Shown piece by piece: positions 1-7,790 of a stretch of DNA of 64,000 bases. The position numbers and the translations under genes are program-made. How positions within the stretch are numbered: the first letter of the stretch is position 1; each line of letters opens with the position of its first letter. The stretch is taken from assembly GCF_029319185.1 (NCBI RefSeq), contig NZ_CP119754.1, positions 4,774,001 through 4,838,000 of the forward strand, written 5' to 3'. This stretch comes from Superficieibacter sp. HKU1. GTDB taxonomy: Bacteria > Pseudomonadota > Gammaproteobacteria > Enterobacterales > Enterobacteriaceae. A model generated the notes under the pieces. It saw only the letters and a list, made by a program, of their open reading frames with translations. It made no database searches and was not told the origin of the DNA.

Positions 1-138
1 CAACGGCTGAGTGAACAGGGCGTGGAGAGTACCTGCCAGCGCTATCTCGGCGTCATTCACGGCTTTTTTCAACTGGGTGGAGTAAGCCTGGCGGCAAAGA
101 ACGTGATGCGGGATATTGCCTGGCGGGCTGGTATATAG
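1..138 (+). CDS. C-terminal end of an alpha/beta hydrolase (HSL/Aes-like), partial
   Basis: This open frame enters from the left edge and stops at 138 (TAG), giving 45 residues that end in ...DIAWRAGI. The stretch with RYLGVIHGFF resembles the C-terminal part of hormone-sensitive-lipase-type esterases, in which the catalytic histidine sits in an IHGF motif followed by a helix rich in small residues. The nucleophile elbow and HGGG box would lie outside the window, so the assignment rests on this one motif. It is followed at once by the higBA promoter region. Confidence 0.55.
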   Translation, partial: QRLSEQGVESTCQRYLGVIHGFFQLGGVSLAAKNVMRDIAWRAGI

Positions 139-150
139 ATGACTATTTCT

Positions 151-212
151 CTGTTGTTTTCATATTGAAAACAACAGGTCCATCCACTATAGTGTTTTCA
201 GGCTGAAAACAC
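151..212 (+). promoter_or_regulatory. higBA promoter with two palindromic operators
   Basis: Two inverted repeats share a core. The first (151-177) has perfect 12-bp arms around TAT (half-site TGTTTTCA, rc TGAAAACA). The second (192-212) has perfect 9-bp arms around GGC (half-site GTGTTTTCA). Their centres are 38 bp apart. A sigma-70-like promoter is interleaved: TTGAAA at 165-170, a 17-bp spacer, TATAGT at 188-193. Operator 1 covers the -35 and operator 2 starts within the -10. Binding by HigA, alone or with HigB, is inferred from how HigA-family antitoxins autoregulate. Confidence 0.75.
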
Positions 213-230
213 CGGTACAAGGACAGAGCC

Positions 231-542
231 GTGCATGTTATTAGCCGTAAGCCTTTTAACGAGGCGATAGCCAGCTTTCCCGGTTGTGCCATCGCGCTCG
301 TCGACTTGCTGAATGTCCTGGAGAAAAAGACTTTCAGCGATCCACAAGAGATGAAAAGCTATCTTCCTTCTCTGGACAACTTTAAATACAGGAAAAAATG
401 GTGGGTAGTTGATGTTGCAGGTAACAGCTTACGGCTCATCGCTTTTATGGATTTCAGGCTGCAAAAAGTTTTTGTGAAGCATATTGTTTCCCATGCCGAA
501 TACGACAGGCTAACAAAATACTACCGGAGCCATACAGAATGA
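231..542 (+). CDS. higB: HigB-family toxin (RelE-like mRNA interferase)
   Basis: A 103-residue protein of the HigB (YgjN) branch of the RelE/ParE toxin superfamily, expected to cleave mRNA on the ribosome. It has the family layout: N-terminal MHVISRKPF, the central SLDNFKYRKKWWVVDVAGNSLRLIA strand region and a C-terminal VKHIVSHAEYDRL helix with the conserved His and Tyr. Its length matches E. coli HigB (104 residues). ATG at 231 follows AAGGACAG. It overlaps the antitoxin gene by 4 bp (ATGA), so the two are translationally coupled, with the toxin first as is usual for higBA. In E. coli K-12 the homologous pair lies elsewhere, so its place beside fabY suggests an acquired module. Confidence 0.85.
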   Translation: MHVISRKPFNEAIASFPGCAIALVDLLNVLEKKTFSDPQEMKSYLPSLDNFKYRKKWWVVDVAGNSLRLIAFMDFRLQKVFVKHIVSHAEYDRLTKYYRSHTE

Positions 543-991
543 GCAGGCCCAATATACACCTTATGGATACCGCTAGCGCAGAAAAGATGGTTAACGCTTT
601 CTCAAAAGCAGTGAAGCCTATTCCTCTGATGAACGGAGAACGTAACGAAACGGAGTATCGCAGAGCACTGGCGCTGATTGAATTCTTAATCGACAGGGAC
701 GATCTGGATAACCCGCTTTTTGAACTTCTCGCCAGACAAATCAGCGATTATGAAGACCAATCTCCTGAATTTGCAGAGTTTAATCGCCGCCTGGAAAGCA
801 CGCCTCCGGGCGTCGCTATGCTGCGAACGCTGATGGATCAGTACGGCTTAAAAGCAGCCGATTTAGCACAGGAGCTTGGGTCAAAAGCCAACGTCAGCAA
901 TATTCTCAATGGCCGCAGGGCGCTGACGGTAAAGCACATCAAAGCGCTCTCCGAACGTTTTAACCTTCCGGCACAGGCATTTATCGAATAA
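539..991 (+). CDS. higA: HigA-family antitoxin (HTH transcriptional regulator)
   Basis: A 150-residue antitoxin of the HigA (YgjM) family. The N-terminal ~90 residues are the acidic toxin-neutralising part (ALIEFLIDRDDLDNPLFELLARQISDYED). A C-terminal XRE-type helix-turn-helix lies at about residues 100-140 (LMDQYGLKAADLAQELGSKANVSNILNGRRALT). It should neutralise HigB and repress the operon through the twin palindromes at 151-212. Its start overlaps the higB stop. The gene ends only 10 bp from the end of the convergent fabY, with no obvious terminator between them. Confidence 0.85.
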   Translation: MSRPNIHLMDTASAEKMVNAFSKAVKPIPLMNGERNETEYRRALALIEFLIDRDDLDNPLFELLARQISDYEDQSPEFAEFNRRLESTPPGVAMLRTLMDQYGLKAADLAQELGSKANVSNILNGRRALTVKHIKALSERFNLPAQAFIE

Positions 992-1001
992 AGAGGAGCC
1001 A

Positions 1002-1991
1002 TCACTCCTCCTCATTCCCCCCTTCTTCCAGCGGCCCAAATGGCTTCGCGGGGAGCACGATATAGATACCTTCAAACACCGCGCCGGAGGTTTCATTGCC
1101 GAACAGTTCGACCTGTAATTGCACGCGCGCCTTACGCCCGCGCGCCAGACGGTCGAGATCGCCGCTGAGCGAGCCAAGATCGGCAATGGCGGTTGGACGC
1201 CCACTAATTGGGCGACTGTAGCGAATATGCGCGTCGGCCAGGATAATCGTCCCGCCCAGATGACGCTCGCGCAGCATCAACCAGATCAGCCCCCAGCCGG
1301 TCAGCGTCGCCAGTGAAAACAGGCTGCCGGCAAACAGGGTATGGTGCGGATTTTGATTGCCGGTTTCGGGCATGGTGGTAATAAATTTTTGCCCGGTATA
1401 CTGCTGGATGCGCACGCCCATCTTTTCACTGAGCGGAATGTGCTCGTACCACGCCTGCTGGAGTTGTCCGCACCAGTCGCCACGGTGCAGGATGTCATCC
1501 AGCGACGCGATAGGTTTAATCATCAGAAAGTGGCGCAGCGGCGTGGTTTGCGGGGCAGTAATTTCCCCCTGGTTCACAAATCCCAGCTTCGCGAAGAACT
1601 CGACTGCATCTTCACGTGCGCTACAGGTCACGCGCTTTACCCCTTCCTGCCGCGCGACGGACTCAAGAGTCATCGCCATCAGCGTTCCCAGTCCCTTCTC
1701 CTGCACACCAGGATCGACCGCCATAAAGCGAATAGACGCCTCGTTATCGGCATTAATATAAAGCCGTCCGACGGCCACCAGTTTGCCCTCTTCATCCACC
1801 ACCATCTGGTGATGCGCCAGCGCATCCCAGGCATCGCGTTCGGATCCTTTCGGCTGATGCAGCGGTTTACGCAGCATCTCCCAGCGAAACTGATAGTAGG
1901 CGTCTAACTCTTCTGCTGTTTGCGGTACGCGAAGGTGATACATAGCGGCACTCTCTTTTGTTACTCGCGGCCACGCCGGGAGCTGGCTCAT
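1002..1991 (-). CDS. fabY: FabY/YiiD: GNAT acyltransferase fused to a thioesterase-like domain
   Basis: A 329-residue two-domain protein, the same length as E. coli YiiD. The N-terminal half is a GNAT domain (VAVGRLYINADNEASIRFMAV, then VQEKGLGTLMAMTLE as the acetyl-CoA binding loop). The C-terminal half is the YiiD-type hotdog thioesterase domain (HTLFAGSLFSLATLTGWGL, ADAHIRYSRPISG). FabY has been reported as an alternative initiation enzyme for fatty-acid synthesis; that role is family knowledge and not visible here. The gene overlaps dtd by 4 bp and closes a tight yihX-yihY-dtd-fabY operon. Confidence 0.93.
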   Translation of the reverse strand: MSQLPAWPRVTKESAAMYHLRVPQTAEELDAYYQFRWEMLRKPLHQPKGSERDAWDALAHHQMVVDEEGKLVAVGRLYINADNEASIRFMAVDPGVQEKGLGTLMAMTLESVARQEGVKRVTCSAREDAVEFFAKLGFVNQGEITAPQTTPLRHFLMIKPIASLDDILHRGDWCGQLQQAWYEHIPLSEKMGVRIQQYTGQKFITTMPETGNQNPHHTLFAGSLFSLATLTGWGLIWLMLRERHLGGTIILADAHIRYSRPISGRPTAIADLGSLSGDLDRLARGRKARVQLQVELFGNETSGAVFEGIYIVLPAKPFGPLEEGGNEEE

Positions 1992-2425
1992 ACCTGAAGC
2001 CAGAACGTAACCGGCCCATCATTAACCAGTGAAACCTGCATATCGGCGGCAAATCGCCCGGTCTGCGTCTCTATCTGCTGCTGACGGCAGCGGTCGGCAA
2101 AATATTCATACAGTTCTTCAGCGCGATCCGGCGCGGCACCTTTCGAGAAGCCGGGACGCATTCCACGTTCGGTATCTGCCGCCAGCGTAAACTGCGACAC
2201 CACCAGCACGCTCCCGCCTGCCTGCTGAACGTTAAGGTTCATCTTGCCGTCGGCATCGCTAAAAATTCGGTAGCCAAGCACGCGCTCGCACAGGCGATTC
2301 GCTTTCTGTTCGTCATCCTCTTTTTCGACACCCAACAGGACCAAAAGTCCCTGGCCGATTTCACCCGTCACCTCACCCTCCACGGTGACGCTGGCACGGG
2401 TTACGCGCTGAATTAATGCAATCAT
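1988..2425 (-). CDS. dtd: D-aminoacyl-tRNA deacylase
   Basis: A 145-residue Dtd. It hydrolyses D-aminoacyl and glycyl-alanyl mischarged tRNAs in the cytosol. The diagnostic motifs are SQFTL (in LVVSQFTLAADT) and the cross-subunit NDGPVTFWL near the C-terminus. The start chosen is ATG at 2425 (MIALIQRV), giving the usual family length; longer in-frame readings upstream would run deep into yihY. It overlaps yihY by 4 bp and fabY by 4 bp, so translation is likely coupled through the operon. Confidence 0.95.
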   Translation of the reverse strand: MIALIQRVTRASVTVEGEVTGEIGQGLLVLLGVEKEDDEQKANRLCERVLGYRIFSDADGKMNLNVQQAGGSVLVVSQFTLAADTERGMRPGFSKGAAPDRAEELYEYFADRCRQQQIETQTGRFAADMQVSLVNDGPVTFWLQV

Positions 2426-3282
2426 GGCTGGTCTTCTTTTTCTTCTTTGAGTTTTCGGTACTCTCCGAGAGTGACAGTTATTTCCGCGCCAAGCAAGACG
2501 ATGCACCACGTCCAGTAGACCCAGACAAACAAAATAGGGATCACCGACAGCACGCCGTAAATGAGCTGATAGGAGGGAAAGGTGGTGATGTAGAGCGCAA
2601 ATCCTTTCTTACCCGCCTCGAACAGCAGCGCGGCGACAAATGCCCCGATCACCGCATCCCGGTTTGGCACCTGCGTCGTTGGCACCACGCTGTATAGCAG
2701 CCAAAAAGAGAGCCACGAGAGGATCAGAGGGAAGATACGCAGCACGTCATCAATCACGCTATTTAACTCACTGGCCCAGCGCAACGAGAGCAGATACGAA
2801 CTGATCACCAGGCTGGCACCTGCGAGCACCGGCCCCAGGGTCAGGATCATCCAGTAGACTGCAAAGGAGTAGACTTTAGGTCGGATGCGTTTGCTGCGCC
2901 AGATAGCGTTTAACGCGCTGTCGATGGCATACATCAGCAGGAGCGAGGTTACGATCAGGCCGCACGCTCCGACCGCCGTCATTTTGCTGGAATTCGCCAC
3001 GAACTGTTCAATATAGCGCTGGATCACATCCCCGGTCGCGGGCATGAAATTAGCGAAAACGAAATGGCGGAGTTGAACGCTCACATCCGAAAACATCGGG
3101 AACGCCGCAAACAGCGCAAAGATCACGGCGACCAGCGGCACCAGGGAGAGCAGCGAGACATAGGCAAGGTTACCCGCCAGCGTCGTCATGTTATCTTCAT
3201 CGATACGCTGCCAGAGTAGTTTCAGCCACGCCACCAGCGGGCGCGTCGAGTAACTGATTTTTTGCCGTAAAGAGGTCATCAT
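2422..3282 (-). CDS. yihY: YihY/BrkB-family inner-membrane protein
   Basis: A 286-residue polytopic membrane protein of the YihY (virulence factor BrkB) family with about six membrane segments, starting at LAGNLAYVSLLSLVPLVAVIFALFAAF. The family was once called RNase BN by mistake; its transport or other function is not established. The C-terminus is charged (KLKEEKEDQP). The start overlaps the end of yihX by 4 bp, as in E. coli. Confidence 0.92.
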   Translation of the reverse strand: MMTSLRQKISYSTRPLVAWLKLLWQRIDEDNMTTLAGNLAYVSLLSLVPLVAVIFALFAAFPMFSDVSVQLRHFVFANFMPATGDVIQRYIEQFVANSSKMTAVGACGLIVTSLLLMYAIDSALNAIWRSKRIRPKVYSFAVYWMILTLGPVLAGASLVISSYLLSLRWASELNSVIDDVLRIFPLILSWLSFWLLYSVVPTTQVPNRDAVIGAFVAALLFEAGKKGFALYITTFPSYQLIYGVLSVIPILFVWVYWTWCIVLLGAEITVTLGEYRKLKEEKEDQP

Positions 3283-3875
3283 AACTGCTTCGAGAAGTAG
3301 TCCGGGATGGTTTCTTTCCCCGTTACCAGGATACTGGTGATCCCCAGCAATTTGGCACCTTCTATATTATCGGCGTTATCGTCGAAAAAGACCGTATCCT
3401 CAGCTGAAAATCCTTCTGCCTGTAACACCTGCTGATAAATACGGGCTTCTGGTTTACGCATGCCTAAATCCTGCGACAGATAGATCCGATCGGCGGCACT
3501 GCGGATTTCCGGGTATTCCTCCGGCCAGAAAGTGGTATGCAAACGGTTGGTGTTTGACAGCACCACAACGCGATGCCCCTGCTCCCTCAGCTTATGCATG
3601 ATCTCAATAACTTCCGGGCGCAGCGCAACAAAGACAGCCTGCCAGCCGTGCGAGAACTGCTCGTAGCTCAGCGGTAGATCCATTTCACGACATAACGCCT
3701 CGGCGAAAGCCTCATCGGTGATCTCGCCCCGCTCATGCTGATGGAACGTGTCGCCCATCGCAAACGTCTGCTTCAACGTTGCCAGCGGTACACGGCTAAA
3801 ATCGCTCCATGCCCCCAGCACACGGTTGAAGTCGATATCGACAATCACATTACCCAAATCAAAGATATAGAGCAT
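3279..3875 (-). CDS. yihX: YihX: HAD-like alpha-D-glucose-1-phosphate phosphatase
   Basis: A 198-residue HAD hydrolase. Motif I is FDLGNVIVDID near the N-terminus, motif II is VVLSNTN, the motif III lysine is in LGMRKPEARIY and motif IV is FFDDNADNIEGA. The E. coli orthologue is a glucose-1-phosphate phosphatase. ATG at 3875 (MLYIFDLGN) gives the family length. It heads the yihX-yihY-dtd-fabY operon and marks the left boundary of the rebuilt sulfosugar island. Confidence 0.93.
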   Translation of the reverse strand: MLYIFDLGNVIVDIDFNRVLGAWSDFSRVPLATLKQTFAMGDTFHQHERGEITDEAFAEALCREMDLPLSYEQFSHGWQAVFVALRPEVIEIMHKLREQGHRVVVLSNTNRLHTTFWPEEYPEIRSAADRIYLSQDLGMRKPEARIYQQVLQAEGFSAEDTVFFDDNADNIEGAKLLGITSILVTGKETIPDYFSKQL

Positions 3876-3956
3876 TTTTGTCTCCTTTCGCGCCGTGGAG
3901 GAATAACTGTAGCGGGAAAGGCGAGGTTTGACTATGGGGTTATAAGGATTTGTAAA

Positions 3957-3976
3957 CGCCCACAAACATGTGGGCG
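3957..3976 (-). terminator. Hairpin after the left sulfosugar operon
   Basis: A perfect 8-bp stem (CGCCCACA / TGTGGGCG) with an AACA loop lies 12 bp beyond the mutarotase stop. On the minus strand it is followed by TTTAC, so the U-tract is poor. It is a candidate weak terminator or 3'-end stabiliser between the mutarotase and yihX. Confidence 0.5.
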
Positions 3977-3988
3977 CGCCACGAAAAA

Positions 3989-4885
3989 TCAGCAGGAAGG
4001 CTCCGCGTTAAACGCCCACCGACTTTCAATTACTAACGGCTTATCCGGGCTCACAAAGTGCGGATCGCGGTTAATAGCATTCGGCGCCTGAGAAAGCGGG
4101 TTGACGCAGGTTGCATCAGGCTGTTTATCAAAGACGACTAATGAAGGGGCTGGAGACGTCATTTCCATCCTCAGTTTGCCGGGCCAGTTCAGCGTGGCAT
4201 GAACGCCACGAGTGAAACCGAAACAGTCATCCCACGGGCCTGGTTGCGGCGCGATTTTTTTGCCAGTGGGGAGTTCGTCATCCCCCGGCTCTTCCTGCCA
4301 GTCCGCCGTAAACGCAACGCAGAGTTCCTGTTCATCGCGATCTGGACCAAGCTTTTTGTTAAACCAGGGATGCCATCCAGCCGAGGCCGGAAAAGTCGCT
4401 TTTGCCGAATGGATTTCCAGTCTGAGGAGGATCGTGTCGCCCTCAAGCGTGATTATCTGGCAGACATCTCCCTGCCACGGCCAGGGGCTATCCAGTTGTG
4501 ACCGAAGTATAACGCTATTGTTTGTCTGTTTTAGCACCTCCCATGAGGAATAGCAGGCCATGCCGTGTAACGCATGAGGCGGTTTATTGGCTGGTAACGC
4601 GTACTGGTTGTTGCCTACCGTCAGTGTCGCATTACCGAGACGGCCCGCCCACGGCACCATGGGAAAGCAGCCGTACTGAAAGGCCCGTCGCTCGGGGTGC
4701 CACGGCCTGAGGACATCAAAACCAAACGCGCAAAGCGACACAATGCGCGCACCATCCTGCGGATCGATCAGCAGGCGCAGATTGTCATTTTTGAGGATGA
4801 CCGACTCACCGGAAGGCCCGGGCCATGGAGTATCAAATGCCTGCTGCAGTGCCAGTCGGTGCGCATTATTCCTTTCAATGTTCAT
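3989..4885 (-). CDS. Aldose-1-epimerase-like mutarotase (left copy)
   Basis: A 298-residue aldose-1-epimerase-fold protein, the last gene of the left operon. The conserved histidines are H107 (PHALHG) and H172 (AGWHPWF). At the C-terminal active-site position, where the other mutarotase in this island has Glu252 (IEPVSHINNAIN), this protein has Asn262 (VNPLSQAPNAIN), so its catalytic base may be altered. The E. coli yih locus also holds a mutarotase (YihR), making a sulfosugar anomer plausible as substrate. ATG at 4885 overlaps the upstream transporter gene by 11 bp. Activity is uncertain; a non-catalytic binding role is an alternative. Confidence 0.75.
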   Translation of the reverse strand: MNIERNNAHRLALQQAFDTPWPGPSGESVILKNDNLRLLIDPQDGARIVSLCAFGFDVLRPWHPERRAFQYGCFPMVPWAGRLGNATLTVGNNQYALPANKPPHALHGMACYSSWEVLKQTNNSVILRSQLDSPWPWQGDVCQIITLEGDTILLRLEIHSAKATFPASAGWHPWFNKKLGPDRDEQELCVAFTADWQEEPGDDELPTGKKIAPQPGPWDDCFGFTRGVHATLNWPGKLRMEMTSPAPSLVVFDKQPDATCVNPLSQAPNAINRDPHFVSPDKPLVIESRWAFNAEPSC

Positions 4886-6230
4886 TAGATTGCTCCCTGA
4901 TAAAGCGATAAGAATGTTGTACGTTCTCTTGCGGTTGATGCGGCTCAATAAACCAGACGCAGATAAATGAAATGGTTGAAATAGCGAATAAAAAAGAGGC
5001 GACATACCACGGTTTTCCGTCGCCCAGCGCCAGCAGACTTGAGGCAATAAGAGGACTTAATCCTCCAAGAATGGCGGAAAACTGATAAGCAAAAGAGAGG
5101 CCGGTATAGCGCACCTGCGTTCCAAACATGCGCGTAAATAGCGTTGGCTGGACGGCAAACATCATGGTAGGGCCGAGGTTGTAGCCGAGGATCATGCTGC
5201 ACCAGATGATGAGTGTGCTTTTCGTTCCCAGCAGCAGAAAAAAGGGAAATGCAAACAGCATGCAAAATCCGGCACCTAATAAGTATATTTTTCGTTGTCC
5301 GACGCGATCTGAAATCCACCCCATTAAAGGGCAACAAAAAATACCGATGGCCGACGCAATCAACATCCCGGTCAGGGGGATATCACGGGAGAGTATAAGC
5401 TGACTGGAAATATACACAATGCCAAACGCGTTAATGATATTGGAGGAGACGCTTTCTGCCAGTCTGGCTCCCAGCGCCAGAAAGGTATTGCGCGGGTGGT
5501 TACGAAACAGCTCAAACAAAGGGAGCGGCGCTTTTTTCGGCTTTCCTGCCTGACGCTGTTTTTTGAAATCGAGCGTTTCCTCTGTATGCAGCCGTATAAA
5601 CATACCGACAATCAGCATGACCGCAGAGAGCCAGAAGGGAATACGCCAGCCCCATGAGAGAAATTGCTCCTGGGTCAGAAAATGGTTACAAAGTGCAAAC
5701 ACGCCGGTCGCCAGCATGATGCCCACCGACGCCGCCGTCTGCGGCAACGCGCCAAGAAAACCTCGTTTTGCTTCTGGCGCTGACTCAATGGTCATCAGCG
5801 CCGCGCCACCATACTCACCTCCCAGCCCGAATCCCTGAATCAGACGCAGCACCATAAGGATCAGAGGAGCCCAGAGACCAATATCATGATAAACAGGAAT
5901 AAAGCCGATTAAAAAAGTGGAGGTGCCTACAATTGCCAGTGTCCAGATTAGCGTAATTTTACGACCTACTTTATCGCCAAAATGTCCAAAAACAATGCCG
6001 CCTAAGGGCCGTGTCAGGAAGCCAACGCCGAAGGTCGCGAATGAGGCAATCAGCCCTATCCACGGATCGCTGTCCGGAAAAAACAGCGGCGCAAATACAA
6101 GGCCGGCGGCAGTACCAAAAATGAAAAAGTCATACCATTCCAGCAGTGCGCCAGCAAAACTGCCTATTATTACGCGGCGCATTGCTTTACCAGATAATGT
6201 TTCACTCGGTTCACGTAATCTTTCAGACAT
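4875..6230 (-). CDS. MHS-family (metabolite:H+ symporter) transporter
   Basis: A 451-residue major-facilitator protein of the metabolite:H+ symporter branch (ProP/ShiA/KgtP-like). The marks are the N-terminal GSFAGALLEWYDFFIFGTAAG, the loop 2-3 signature FGHFGDKVGRKITL and GFGLGGEYGGAAL. About 12 membrane helices are expected, with a basic cytoplasmic loop (KKQRQAGKPKKAPL). It lies between a second MFS gene and the mutarotase in one operon. MHS members carry small organic acids or zwitterions, so an anionic sulfonate is reasonable but inferred. E. coli YihO and YihP, the transporters of its yih locus, are of a different family (GPH type). Confidence 0.8.
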   Translation of the reverse strand: MSERLREPSETLSGKAMRRVIIGSFAGALLEWYDFFIFGTAAGLVFAPLFFPDSDPWIGLIASFATFGVGFLTRPLGGIVFGHFGDKVGRKITLIWTLAIVGTSTFLIGFIPVYHDIGLWAPLILMVLRLIQGFGLGGEYGGAALMTIESAPEAKRGFLGALPQTAASVGIMLATGVFALCNHFLTQEQFLSWGWRIPFWLSAVMLIVGMFIRLHTEETLDFKKQRQAGKPKKAPLPLFELFRNHPRNTFLALGARLAESVSSNIINAFGIVYISSQLILSRDIPLTGMLIASAIGIFCCPLMGWISDRVGQRKIYLLGAGFCMLFAFPFFLLLGTKSTLIIWCSMILGYNLGPTMMFAVQPTLFTRMFGTQVRYTGLSFAYQFSAILGGLSPLIASSLLALGDGKPWYVASFLFAISTISFICVWFIEPHQPQENVQHSYRFIREQSNEH

Positions 6231-6264
6231 AATTTCTTCTCCATTACGGTGAGAAGGTTTACTT

Positions 6265-6290
6265 TGCGCGTCGATACGTGCCGACGCGCA
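6265..6290 (-). other. Intercistronic hairpin between the two transporter genes
   Basis: A perfect 9-bp stem (TGCGCGTCG / CGACGCGCA) with an 8-nt loop sits in the 65-bp gap between the MFS and MHS genes. It has no clear U-tract. It may stabilise the upstream mRNA or partly terminate transcription. Confidence 0.5.
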
Positions 6291-6295
6291 TTATT

Positions 6296-7723
6296 TTATT
6301 TTTCCAGTTCCGTCAGTACCTGAGCATCCTCAGCGTCCACATTGGCACCGAGAGGTTCCCACTTGATCAGCACACAGGTGATGAATCCCAGGAAGGGAAC
6401 GATGGCCAGCCAGAAGAAGGCGTCTGTTTTTAACGCCCCCCATAACATCGGCCAGAAGATAAGACCTGCAATGGCACCGGTGCGCATTATTGCCCTCGCG
6501 AATCCCACGCCGGTGGGACGAATAACCGGAGGATATGAAAGTGTTGCAATGGTCATCCCCAGCCCACCCGGTCCTGCCGAATGGAAGAAAATAATCGCCC
6601 CCAGTAACCCCAGAGACAGCCAGGGATTGGTGGTCGCCAGCGCGCCCAGTGCTAATAGCGCCAGCGTAACGAAAGCAAAGCCATACATGGATTGCAGGCG
6701 CGTGCCAAAACGCTGGAGAATAAGCGAACCAATCAAACCGCCGGAGATTCCGCACAGCGCATTGACGACGGCCGATCCTGAAAGCGCTCCCGCCAGCCCA
6801 CCACTCAATATACCCGCGAGCGTTAGCGGCAGATAAACCCCCACCGCATTGTATTGCCAGGCCTGCATCGTCGCGACAACGCAGCCAAGCACGGTACGTC
6901 TGCGATAACGAGAATTAAACAGGATGCCGTAACCGCCGTGAAATTTATGTTCCTGTTTTTCAGCGGATTGCACAGAAGAGGGTGATACCACGCTGGCATC
7001 CACCCCATAACGCTTTTTAAGGATATGGCAGGCTTCCTCATAACGGCCCACGCGCGCCGCCCACATCGCAGATTCACCAATAAAGAAGTAGCGCAGGATC
7101 ATGATGATGACGGCAAACACAGCGCCAATGAAAATGCCATAGCGCCAGAGCTGCTCTTCCGCAATACCGGACAGGAGGAGCGGTAACAACACCAGATAGA
7201 CCACGGTTGTCGATACATACCACGCCATTTGCCAGAGGTTAACCGATGAACCGGTTTTCTTTGAGGTTGAACCGCGCAGTTCGGCTACCGCATTTGTCGC
7301 CAACGGGAAATCGATACCTAATCCGAATCCCATGATGACGCGGCAGACCAGGACCCACCAGATATCGGGCGCAACCGCCACCAGCGCAGCGCCGAGAGTA
7401 CATAATGTCATACCTATCAGGAACGCATAACGCTGACCAAAACGGTTAATTACGCGGTTAGCCAGTAAGCCGCCAATCAATGCCGCCACCAGCACGGAGG
7501 CATTGACGGTCGCCGCGAGACCGGGAGAAATACCAAACTGGGCGGCAATGTATTTATTACCAAACCCCACCATCGCGGCCTGATAAGCATCAATCAGAAT
7601 GCCGCCCAGAGCGATAAAGATGACGCCAACGTTAGCGTTCAACGCGGCATTTTTATTAACGATGTCGATAACATCCTGGGGACGACCTATCGTGTAGGGT
7701 GCAGGACTGGTGATGTCGCTCAT
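6296..7723 (-). CDS. MFS sugar-porter-like transporter
   Basis: A 475-residue major-facilitator transporter. It shows the sugar-porter-like loop LLANRVINRFGQRYAFLIG, VCRVIMGFGLGIDFPLATNAVAELRG and about 12 membrane segments with a central cytoplasmic loop near residues 225-265. The overall look is that of the NiaP/sugar-porter group. ATG at 7723 (MSDITSPAP) is chosen because AAAGGAT precedes it by a normal distance. It follows the zinc dehydrogenase gene and may import that enzyme's substrate. Nothing in the sequence fixes the substrate. Confidence 0.78.
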   Translation of the reverse strand: MSDITSPAPYTIGRPQDVIDIVNKNAALNANVGVIFIALGGILIDAYQAAMVGFGNKYIAAQFGISPGLAATVNASVLVAALIGGLLANRVINRFGQRYAFLIGMTLCTLGAALVAVAPDIWWVLVCRVIMGFGLGIDFPLATNAVAELRGSTSKKTGSSVNLWQMAWYVSTTVVYLVLLPLLLSGIAEEQLWRYGIFIGAVFAVIIMILRYFFIGESAMWAARVGRYEEACHILKKRYGVDASVVSPSSVQSAEKQEHKFHGGYGILFNSRYRRRTVLGCVVATMQAWQYNAVGVYLPLTLAGILSGGLAGALSGSAVVNALCGISGGLIGSLILQRFGTRLQSMYGFAFVTLALLALGALATTNPWLSLGLLGAIIFFHSAGPGGLGMTIATLSYPPVIRPTGVGFARAIMRTGAIAGLIFWPMLWGALKTDAFFWLAIVPFLGFITCVLIKWEPLGANVDAEDAQVLTELEK

Positions 7724-7752
7724 CGCAGTATCCTTTTTCATTGTTGTAGAGC

Positions 7753-7771
7753 GGCGCTGCCAGGCAGCGCC
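7753..7771 (-). other. Intercistronic hairpin after the zinc dehydrogenase
   Basis: A perfect 8-bp GC-rich stem (GGCGCTGC / GCAGCGCC) with a CAG loop lies in the 67-bp gap between the dehydrogenase and MFS genes. No U-tract follows on the minus strand. It is a candidate processing or stability element. Confidence 0.45.
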
Positions 7772-7790
7772 AGACAGAGGTTGTTTACGC

